This document shows positions 55,067 to 64,000 of a DNA stretch of 64,000 nt, piece after piece. The first letter of the stretch is position 1. Every line of letters starts with the position of its first letter. The DNA comes from Gnetum montanum (taxonomy: Eukaryota; Streptophyta; Gnetopsida; Gnetales; Gnetaceae). Location of the stretch: positions 273,498-337,497 of the forward strand of contig MNCI01010753.1 of the NCBI GenBank assembly GCA_015680685.1. Direction: 5' to 3'. The notes under the pieces are model-generated. The model was not told the origin of the DNA and did not search any database. It saw only the letters and a list, made by a program, of their open reading frames with translations. The position numbers and the translations under genes were made by a program.

Positions 55067-56711
55067 TTATGGTGTTTGTTGGGTAAGGAGATAGGTAAGA
55101 ATGCTACTGTACTAGTTTGTCTCCATGGGTGATTAGTTATTCACTACACCGGAAAAAAGGAACTCATCAGGGAAGTGATCAGAAATGGGATACTCATCCT
55201 CTTTGTTGTCCTAGCACAATCGAGATAAATGATCGACAACTACATTCTCGGTGTCCATATGATCGATCATTATTAAATTGAACTCTTGTAGGATTACTAG
55301 CCATCGTATAATATGGGGGCTTACCATTGGCTTATTCATGAGAAACTAGATGACACTATGATCCGTGTGTATGAATACTTTGTACCCCAATACATAGTGC
55401 CTAAATTTTTCTAGTGAAAACACTATAACCATTAATTCTTTTTCTATAGTAGTGTAGTTGAATTATGCACCAATGATACTTTTACTTGCACAGTGGATGT
55501 AATAAGGATGTTTTTGGTCATCTAACTATGTACATACAGCTCCTAAGGCATAGTTGGATGCATCAGTGATGACATAGAGTGGTCTGGACCAGTCAGGAGC
55601 TTGTAGAATGGGTGTTTCTACCAGCTACTATTTTAGAGTTTGGAAAGCTAGTTCGCATTCCCTAGTCCACTCGAAGGGTACGTCCTTTTTCGTTAGCTCT
55701 ACCAATGATTTGGCAATCTTCAAAAATTTCTCTATGAACTCCTATAGTAGCTAGTGTGTCTAAGGAATGACTAAATGTCTTTGACAGTTTCTAGTTGACG
55801 AGTGATTCCTTGGATGACTTTGATTTTCTTAGGGTCTACCTCTATCCCTACATGTAAAATTTTATGCACAAGTACTATGCCTTCTTGGACCATCAAATGG
55901 ATTTTTTTCCAGTTTAGCCTCAGATTAGTTTCTATGCATCTTTTCAACACTTACTCTAATTGGTCCAAGGCTTGATCAAAGCTTGCTCCATAAGTGGAGA
56001 AGTCATCCATAAAGACTTCCACATCTGCTGCTAGAATATGCTTAGAATTAAGTGTTGTAACATGGTAGGGGCATTGCGCAAGCCAAACAACATTTGTTTG
56101 TATGCAAACATTCCCCAAGGATTGGTGAATGTAGTTTTAGCTTGGTCTTCTAGGGCTATTTGTATTTGGTTGTATCCACTATATCCATCTAGAAAACTAT
56201 AATAGTAATGCCCTGTGATTATGTCTAAGACTTGGTCAACAAATGGAAATGGAAAGTGATCCTTGAATGTTGCCATGTTTAGTAGCCTAAAATCTATACA
56301 CACTCTCCATTTGCCTCTATTTTTAGTCATGATTACTAACGGGCTAACCCATTTGCTATCAGCAATGGGGTATATGAACCCAACCTTTAGAAGCTATTTG
56401 GTTTCTTCTTTTACTACTTGCTTCAACTTTGGATTCAATCGCCTCTATGGTTGTGTCCAAGATTTCATGGAAGAGTCAGTGTAAATCCTATGCTGGCATA
56501 TCCTAGGATCTATTCTAGTTAACTCTGGATATGACCAGGCAAAGGCTTTTGACCACTTGTTTATTACCTTTAGCAAAGTCTCTTTTTGTTGTGGAGCAAG
56601 TCTTGCATTGATGATTACCAGTTTTCCATTCTTAAGGAATGTGTACTTCATAATGATGGGTAATTTTTTTAGCCCTAGGGGCTCTTGTTTAAATTTCTTA
56701 GGAATTTCCAA
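55067..56711 (-). pseudogene. Reverse transcriptase and RNase H of TE8
   Basis: The pre-RT part (56445-56711) has LVIINARLAPQQKETLLKVI. RT (about 55640-56400) has GKWRVCIDFRLLNMATFKDH, YSFLDGYSGYNQIQIA, FAYKQMLFGLRNAPTM, and the active site VFMDDFST at 55999-56025, which is intact. RNase H (about 55130-55640) has LYVITDASNYALGAV with its catalytic Asp and IHTDHSVI. Scattered stops, many at former Gln or Trp codons, block translation. Confidence 0.88.
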
Positions 56712-56858
56712 CTTTCCCTAGTTGATGTTTTATAAGTTAGGACTGGGAAGTTGGCAGTGGACTTGCTCTAATGCATCTAGGCTATCTATGTAAGCGCAAG
56801 TCAAACCCTTAGTTAGTTCCATGCATATAAGTGAGGTGCTTTCTTGATTAGCTATCAA

Positions 56859-57405
56859 CTACTGGGTGTCTTCTTGTCGTGTGGTTACTGCATACATGCA
56901 CCTTTGTATGTTGATTTTTTGTGCACACTGATTGCATGCAGGCAATGTTAAACTTTGCATAACCCATGATCTTTGCATGCAATTGCACCCTCTGTCACTA
57001 TATGCAATGCATGGAACCTTCTTCTTATCGATCTTTTCGAAAGTATTTTCCTTAGATATTTCTAGGGAAATAATGCAAATACCCAGGCATGCATCAATAG
57101 TGCTTAGCCATGCCCTTCCCATTATGATTGGGAAGTCCCCCTTACTGTTGTTCATGTGACTCACTAGGAAGTTAGCTGGATACAATCATCCATAAATAGT
57201 TGTAACAATGTCCTTCACTAATCCCAAGGGAATAGTAATGGACTGGTTATCCAACTCTAAACAAAAGTTTCTCTTTTTTAATGGAGGTAGGTTATAGGAC
57301 TTATACATTTCTTGGGATATTAGGTTAACACCGAAACCTGAATCTAAAAGAGCTTTGCATGGCTCATTCCCAGCAATTTGTAGATATATCAGGGGACTCC
57401 CAGGA
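56859..57405 (-). pseudogene. Aspartic protease of TE8
   Basis: ALLDSGFGVNLISQEMYKSY holds the DSG active site. LPPLKKRNFCLELDNQS, PLGLVKDIVTTIYG, YPANFLVSHM and DFPIIMGRAWLSTIDACLG follow. A Cys-containing linker CNQCAQKINIQRCMYAVTTR lies C-terminal, before RT. Confidence 0.82.
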
Positions 57406-60000
57406 TTAGAGAATTTCCTGGGAAGGTGGCAAAATTTGATCTAATTAGTAATGACATGTGTTAACATGACCGTATGTGTTGAATGCAGTGTTATGTTTGA
57501 AGGGGGCTTTGAAGCTTTATTTGATATAGAGGCATCCAAGGACTCAGCCACTTGGGATTGCAAAGGCTTGGTTAGACTGTTGGTTCTAAAGAAAGACCTT
57601 TTCTTCATATGGTTGTCAGAACCACCAGTAGGTTGAGGATTAATAGCCCTTGTGGCATTGCGTTGCTATGGCTAAGCAAGGAGTTCACCTTGCATTGCTG
57701 GAGTAGGTAGTAATGGAGCCATTAGCAGGAGAGACATGACTGGATTGGAAGGATGGTACACTTGTGGAATGTTGCCCCTAGGAGAGGGAGTCCTATAATA
57801 CTCTTAGGCTTGGTAGTGATGCTAAGGAGTAACGTGACTGAAAAATTTACATGGAGAGATTGGATGCTGCATGTAATATCCATAGGGCTCAGGTTGCCAG
57901 TAAGGATATTGTTGCCTTGGTGGTGGCATTTCCCATTATTGTGGGTGCTACCACTATTGATGTTTCTCAATTGGTTGTGGTGGAGTTTCACTTGGATAAT
58001 ACGTTAAAGGTTGGTGGACTTGCCTTGGGTTACCTTGGGGATAACTATTGGGATGTTTTCCATTTTTTTAAATGTGGATTATATGCATACACCCCAGACT
58101 CCTGCAAATGTGAGATCACAAGACAACATCCCTTAGGATGGTTGTATTGACATATCTCACATCAGCTATCATCATCTGTATCTAAGTTCACAACCTCTTC
58201 AATAATAGAAACTTTACCCTTACCCTTGTTACGTGCATTTTTTTTCTTCTCTCTTTTTCCTTTTGTCATGATCACTACCTCGCTCTCTAGACTCCTCTAC
58301 TACTTTGAGAATAGTTTGAAGCCTACTATCCAAGGAGTCCCACATTTGGTCTACCTTTGTTGATACTTCTAATGCTAACTTTTGGATAGATAAGGTTTTC
58401 CTATTCACCATCTCTTCGAGTGGTGACTCTTTCGCATCCTCACAAAATCTTACTCCCTGATTTTGGAGGGAAGGATCTTAGTTATATTCTTCTGCACTCT
58501 CTCTTTTTGTAGCTCACCTTCTTCCTTAGCAACTTGCTCCAATAGCCTATGAATTTGATGGGACCTAAGCTTAGATAACCTCCCTTTGGCATAAGTCCCA
58601 ATGGTTCTTCTCGTTTCATGCCTAAGCCCATCTATAAGATGGCGTAGTTGATCCCGCTATGAATAAACATGGCCTAGACAACGATGTAGTAGTGCATAAT
58701 AGTGGCCCATGGTAGCATCCAAGGGTTCATGATTTCCTTATTTCCATCCTTGGATTTTCTTTCACAGGTTAGACACCTGGGAGTACGTTTTGTACTTATC
58801 ATTGAACAATTCTAACATAGTACTCCACCTACAAATGGATTCTAGTTCTAAGGACTGGTACCAACCTTCAACTTCTTTTATTAGTGTCCATGGGAACAAC
58901 TTAAGTTTTTTCCACTCATTTTCTATGTTTTGCAAGGCACACATATCATGAAATGCTTGTAAGTGATTTTGAGGATCAACGTTATATCCCCCTTCAAATC
59001 ATGGGATGTTATTCATGTCTAACCTCTTGATCCTACTATATTTTTGATGTCTTGTTGGAACTCTCACAGCCTCAGTAATATCTAGCATGCTTCGCCTGGC
59101 GAGTAGGGGTTCATCATGATCTTCTCATTTGTAGTATCTATGGTGCCTACATGGTTTCCTACTCTCCCTTCTTCTATGGTGTGATTCCCTAGAGTGCCCC
59201 CGTCCTCTATCTTGGTTATCTCGTCTGTGACTTCCACTTTGTTTGCCCTTATCCTCATGATTTGTTTCTCTATGGCTACATCTAGACATGGAAGGAGAGG
59301 GTGAAAGAGACAATGAAGGTGAAGAAGAAGGAGACCTGCCACCATGACGGTGTCTACTACCTTCTCTTCGGTGGTCTCTACCTCGATCGTGATTGCGATT
59401 AGAGTGCCCACCTTTGTCATGGGTTTTTGTTCCTTTTTTAGACACTTTATGTCCATTGGTATCAACACCTAGGTTGTGAATAGTAGAATGAAGGTTTTGA
59501 TACACAACCCCTTGGCCAAAGTCAAGGAGAGGAACATCATTATGTGGGTAACTACTTAAGGTAGGTTCATCACCCTCTATTTCACTTAAAACATGGGGGG
59601 CATCCTTAGACCATTTTCCCTTCAAGAACTTATGGTGTCTTTCCTATTGCAAATCCCTTTGACATTGCACTTCTGTGGGATGATAGTCTCTTGAATCATA
59701 GTCTTGCATAATGTATTCTATGTGTAAGTGTTGCATGCCTATTTGCATGAGAGCACGAAGAAGCATACTTGGGATTGAACAGTCGGGAGGTAACACTATG
59801 TTACCTTCCAAGTCATGCCAACGTAGCTGTTCATCTTGGTGGAGAATAAAAGTGAAGTTAGGTACATATTTATCAAGATGAATATATACCACACGAAATT
59901 GTTGAGGGATTGGCGGATCAACGTCATGTGTTTCCTGCAACCAATTGCTTCTTGTGTTAGTCCTAGGTGGTGAAGTGCTTTTGTGTGACGAAGAAGACAT
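57406..60000 (-). pseudogene. Gag of TE8
   Basis: ATG at 60000 starts MSSSSHKSTSPPRTNTRSN. The N-terminal domain (FRVVYIHLDKYVPNFTFILH, LRWHDLEGNIVLPPDCSIPS) is followed by an R/S/H-rich region (59110-59420; NHDRGRDHRREGSRHRHGGR and SPSSSPSLSLSPSPS). The gag core (58600-58960) has WYQSLELESICRWSTMLELF and TMGHYYALLHRCLG. A Lys/Glu-rich helix is at 58229-58411, and a zinc knuckle CEICQYNHPKGCC at 58123-58161 (CX2CX3HX3C). The first 1.2 kb is a single frame with about three stops. The C-terminal end is Pro/Gln-rich and more damaged. Confidence 0.85.
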
Positions 60001-60113
60001 CTTGTCTTGTTCAGTGTGCAATGTACTATTATCTTTTTCTTAAGTAGACCTAAGGGTTTGTTCCAACAATGTAAATGATTTCCTAAGTTCTACTTAGCAC
60101 ACAAACAACTAAG

Positions 60114-60131
60114 TCCCTGACAATGGTGCCA
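60114..60131 (-). other. Primer-binding site of TE8 (tRNA-Asp)
   Basis: The minus strand reads TGGCACCATTGTCAGGGA, four transitions from the tRNA-Asp complement. One base separates it from the LTR. Confidence 0.85.
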
Positions 60132-60132
60132 A

Positions 60133-60936
60133 TGATGAGCGGCAAGGTACTCCTATGCTCAACCATATGAATACAAGCATTTCATGCATGATCCGGTCAA
60201 ATTCCAAGGACTAAATGCCTATGCACCTTTGTGGAATGATAATGGGTTGGTTAATTATTATCTTCCCAAACTTGTATGTCATGATTGTATGGTTAAGTAA
60301 GTTTTAGGCATATGATTTTTATGGCTTTTATGTGTTTTATATCTTGCACTAGTAAGGATGGGGAGAGAGATAACTAAGTAACTAATCTAATTTAACTATT
60401 CATTAGCTAATTTCTAATTACTCCTAACACCAGTATCCATTCCCACTCACCATACACATCCTGAACCAGTGCAACGATGCTAGGATTACCAAATGCTAAT
60501 CATTACTAGGTTACCAAGCGCTACACGCATGCTCGAAGCAGTCGTATTGAGTGTATTTAACTAAGAGAGTTGTAAGGTAAGAGAGATCATTAATTAACTA
60601 GGAAAGCATTAATTACTAATTAACACTAATTAATCTATTCTGTATGCTACAAGGTTTATCATAAAGTTTGTCTTTATTGTTGTACACAAAGTGTGCTCAA
60701 GTACACAATGCTCGAATAAAAATCTGTTCACTCTATGACTTTTACTGCGGGCACACAGAAATAATTCTAACTTTGGAAGGAAAAAATGACAAGAGTTTGG
60801 CTAAGGGACTAACTTCTAATTGTTGGAAACCAAGGGTGCTACCTCTTATTTATAGGCAATGAGATGGGCCACGATATCGGGTATTTGACATCACATGGCT
60901 AATCCAATATCTCGAACATAATATCATGGTTCATCA
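60133..60936 (-). repeat. 5' LTR of TE8
   Basis: As written it runs from TGATGAG to TTCATCA, followed by GTGGT. TATAAATA on the minus strand is at 60847-60854. The U3 (60860-60936) carries ACGATATCGG and CCAATATCTC cores and is about 18 bp shorter than in the other LTR. Confidence 0.92.
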
Positions 60937-60941
60937 GTGGT

Positions 60942-62454
60942 GGACTGTAGGTCATAGTCATTCGCACTATCCAAAATCCCAAAATATGAATTCCAAATTA
61001 TAGTGAACTATGAACCACACTCTATCATAGGTGTCAAACTTTAACAAAGTAAACTACAAGATGATTGTGGCTTGTAATTAGGCTTATAGTGAGACTCCAA
61101 GTGACTACGAGTCGCATCCTGCTTGCAATTCCTAGTCCAAGATCATTCTTCAACAAATATTAAGGAAAAGAAAAAAGAAAACAAAGTAAAGAGAAAATAA
61201 AGCAAAAAAAATGAAGAAAAAATTTGTGAAAAAAGAATAACTAAGGTGTTAGTGTTTGGTAAATATCAAGACATTAGGTGATGACTTAAGTAAATTTACT
61301 TCTAAAAGAATAATATGAATACATGGCACTGTCACATTCAAGCACTCATGAATCATTGTTTACCAACTTATCCATGTCTTATGGCACTATACATCTCAAA
61401 AATACATAGTTTTTCCTACTAAAAGTAGTTCTTGGGGATGGAGACTCTTTATGCATCAACATAATAGCCTTACTCTGTGGCCCTGACCAAGAAAGAGCTT
61501 AGCATCCAAAATAATTTATTAACATTAATTTTTTTACAAAGTAATATTTTTAGTGATTATGGGATTACTACACTATCATTAGAACATGGTTCGTAAGTAA
61601 TGAAAAATTTTCTTCTGGTATAGTTCCATGGTTGCAATGGGAGAAGATATTTGTTAAAAGGCATTCTTCAATTTGTACACCTATAATGGGTTATGATTTC
61701 TTATTGTACTACCATTAGAACATGGTTCGTAAACAATAGACACTTTGATCCTAGTATAGGTTTAAGCCATATGCAAGTCATTCCCCATGAGTATTTCCAT
61801 GGTTCATGTTTCATATGTAATGTTGTCTCTTATCCCAAGTTCCTAATTAAGGAACACCTAGAGCCTCAAGTTTGTCATGAAATAACATATTAAGCTAACA
61901 ATATGCCTAGTATAAACAAGAGAATTTACCACTTTCCAATTGAAAAGCTAACAAAATCCATCCATGGGAAAAAGTCCCATCATTCAACCTTTTTTTATTT
62001 ATAGTAAAATATAAAATTTTAAAAATGTTTTGAAGACAAAATTTTCCAAAAACTCATCTCATAGAACAAGTTGAACTCTATTGATTTAACTCATTGAAGC
62101 CTAAATACCATGAAAGATATGTTGTCATAGACATTACTAAAGACTTGATAACAACAATGATCACTACCATGCAAAAGTATTAATAAAAATATAATATATG
62201 GCTTATAGTACTTTTCACCCAAATCTTGTAGAAGATAAAGCACATAACAACAGAGTTATTAATCTATCATAATAAGAAATATGCAGGTTAGATAATCTCA
62301 TAAGGACCCATTTAAAATTGGTTTATGAGTAGATTAAATTGAGCTTGTTGAGAAGAAGCATTAGTTAAGGTAATCATCTCACTATCAAAGAAGGGCTATT
62401 ATTCAAAATAATGTTTAACTTGTTGACCATTCACACATAAAGACTTAGAACTAC
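60942..62454. other. Right flank of TE8, AT-rich, probably TE9 3' region
   Basis: No gene is seen. A direct repeat of CATTAGAACATGGTTCGTAA occurs at about 61577 and 61711. Its location just after the integrase of TE9 makes a decayed 3' region of that element plausible, but no LTR was found. Confidence 0.4.
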
Positions 62455-63370
62455 TAGGCCTAGAGATGTCAATAGTGCCATTACCTAAGACCCTAATAAC
62501 CCTAAAAGGACCCTTCCATTTTGATACTAATTTTTCAGCAAAATTCCTAAGCCTCATATTAAATAATAATACTAAATCACCTTCTGAGAATAGCTTTCAC
62601 ATAATCTTTTTATCATGCCACATCTTCATTTTTTCTTATACAAATGTTACCTATCTAGAGCATGCATATGATCTTCATCTAAATGATTTCAAATAAATAA
62701 ATGCGTAGAAAGACATGAGTCTAAGTTACATTCAAAAGAACTTGTTTTGTATTAAATAAGGAACAAGGCATTGCTTACCAAATATTAGTTCATAGGGGGT
62801 AAAGCCAAGAGATGACTTATATAACATATGAATAGCCTACAATGTATTAAGTAATTAATAAGAACAATCTATTTTGTTCTTTCCTAAAACTTTTTGCAAT
62901 TTTTTTTTAATTTCCTTATTCATACTTTTAACTAAACCATTTGATTGAGGGTGATAGGTAGTAGAAATACAATTTTTAATTATCATTTTGTGTAGCAATT
63001 TGCTCATTATATCATTACCAAAATATGTACTATGATCACTAATTATGATTCATGGATGCCCAAAGCATGGAATTAAGTCTTCTCTCAAGAACCTAATTAC
63101 CATTTTTGCATCATCATGTCTAGTTTCTTTCACAAAAACTTATTTGGTGACATAATCAATGGACACTAAGATATACTTACAAGAGTTTCTTGAAGGAAAA
63201 GGACCCATGAAATCAATGCCCCAATAATCAAAAGGCTCACACTCCATCAAGATAGGAAACAATGGCATGCCTCGTTATCTTGTAAGTCCTCCCATTCACT
63301 GGCATTGATCACATTTGTTACAATATGCATAAGCATTGTTAAACAAAGTAGGCTAATAAAAACAAACATG
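62455..63370 (-). pseudogene. Integrase of TE9 (decayed)
   Basis: The zinc-binding part ends YAYCNKCDQC (about 63310). The core has [20 protein letters not shown] and SIDYVTK with the first Asp kept, ISDHSTYFGNDIMSKLLHK with the second Asp kept, and TYHPQSNGLVKSMNKEIKKK, where the catalytic Glu is Lys. The C-terminal domain near 62480-62590 has FAEKLVSKWKGPFRVIRVLG and VNGQQVKHYFE. It differs enough from TE3 and TE8 to be a separate gypsy family, still of Athila/Tat type. Confidence 0.82.
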
Positions 63371-64000
63371 GAAGATTTTGTATAAAGTTTTCTTACCTAG
63401 AGAGTAACCTCCACACACTCCATCATGTTTGAAAGCAATTACCACTTTTTATTATTTCAATAAATATCATTAACTGATTTAATCTTTGCAAATCTTATAC
63501 ATGAATAGATTTTTCCAAATGAACTATTGTGCCTTGATGATGAAGGTTTGTTTCTATTCTTTAGTCCAAGACTTTGATAGTTTACATACAGCTAAATAAT
63601 TAGCAATATCTGCATATCAAGGATCTAGAACCTTAGGAATAACAACCCTAGCCCAACAAGCAAATAGCTACTCATTTTGAAATGAATCATTAAAGGTGTG
63701 AGATGTCTTCAAATATACATTATTCTCTAATCTAGATAAATGAATATGCCATTGAATTTTTAAATTCCTTTTTATAAAGAATTACCAAATCAAAATTTTG
63801 CATCAAAAGAGACTAATGAATTAATCTTGGACTTTTAGTTCATTTATTATGAAAATATTTAATAGCCACATGATTAGTAAATACTAATTTAAGATGATGT
63901 AAGGAATTAGAGAATGAATCACCATAGACTAAAAAATTTCCATGAAAACCTCAAGAAATGAATCAATCATATATAAGAAAAATAAATTTCATAGCCCTTT
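63371..64000 (-). mobile_element. TE9 pol continued to the window edge
   Basis: Sequence upstream of the integrase should hold the RNase H-integrase spacer and RNase H. Only short fragments are readable (GGYSLGKKTLYKIFHVCF, then scattered stops). The element runs out of the window. Confidence 0.5.

Larger units (their letters stand above)
50989..60936 (-). mobile_element. TE8: complete Athila/Tat-like gypsy element
   Basis: This 9948-bp element has both LTRs (822 and 804 bp), a PBS, gag, protease, RT, RNase H, integrase, a 3' non-coding region with three PPT-like sites, and perfect GTGGT duplications (50984-50988, 60937-60941). It serves as the reference for the broken copies. The RT keeps FMDD, but integrase has lost all three catalytic acids and every gene contains stops, so it is dead. 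LTR differences by eye are about 7 percent, mostly transitions. Confidence 0.95.

Overview
This window looks like intergenic nuclear DNA from a large-genome seed plant. I can support no intact host gene. Almost all recognisable sequence comes from LTR retrotransposons of one Ty3/gypsy lineage that I place in or near the Athila/Tat group. The grounds are a primer-binding site matching plant tRNA-Asp, a DLGxxVNLI-type protease, an FLDGYSGYNQI reverse transcriptase block, an Athila-like integrase, and a large 3' region after pol. The species cannot be named from sequence alone.

Layout, with labels TE1 to TE9 used throughout. TE1 (1-2545, +) is the 3' end of an element with its LTR, and it sits inside TE2. 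TE2 (2546-7712, +) is the 3' part of an element with an accessory ORF2 and LTR, and it sits inside TE3. TE3 (7713-22988, -) is old, with gag, pro, RT, RH, IN and its 5' LTR. It is also split by TE4 (15486-21734, +), which carries gag and ORF2, has an assembly gap at 18194-18452, and is flanked by GAGGT/GAGGC. From 22989 to 27889 lies older AT-rich DNA with tRNA-derived SINE-like repeats. TE5 (27890-38480, +; LTR, PBS, gag) is split by TE6 (29474-36609, -; duplication AAAAC). TE6 has both LTRs, gag and pro but has lost RT-RH-IN. TE7 (38738-42225, -) is a gag-pro-3' fragment that also lacks most of pol. From 42226 to 50988 come a possible Sirevirus-like remnant, an unassigned AT-rich stretch, a roughly 45-bp minisatellite, a processed-looking pseudogene of a CCR4/nocturnin-like exonuclease-endonuclease-phosphatase protein, and a decayed ORF2-like pseudogene. 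TE8 (50989-60936, -; duplication GTGGT) is the most complete element, with LTR, PBS, gag, pro, RT, RH, IN, a 3' region and LTR. TE9 (62455-64000, -) is an integrase remnant of another gypsy element running off the right edge.

How the parts relate. The 3' regions are modular. A purine-rich motif resembling TCATGGGGG recurs at up to three places: after integrase (PPT-A), in mid 3' region (PPT-B), and just before the 3' LTR (PPT-C). TE2, TE3, TE4 and TE7 form one class (TE3's and TE7's own ORF2 bodies are not visible). In these, PPT-B coincides with or lies near the ORF2 start and is preceded by a TATA box and palindromes that resemble the element's own LTR U3 where that LTR is visible. That suggests an internal promoter coupled to the LTR promoter. 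TE1, TE6 and TE8 lack ORF2 and those palindromes but keep PPT-B. This modular 3' region is the best candidate here for something not well described. All coding copies carry stops and frameshifts, and most damage is C-to-T or G-to-A.
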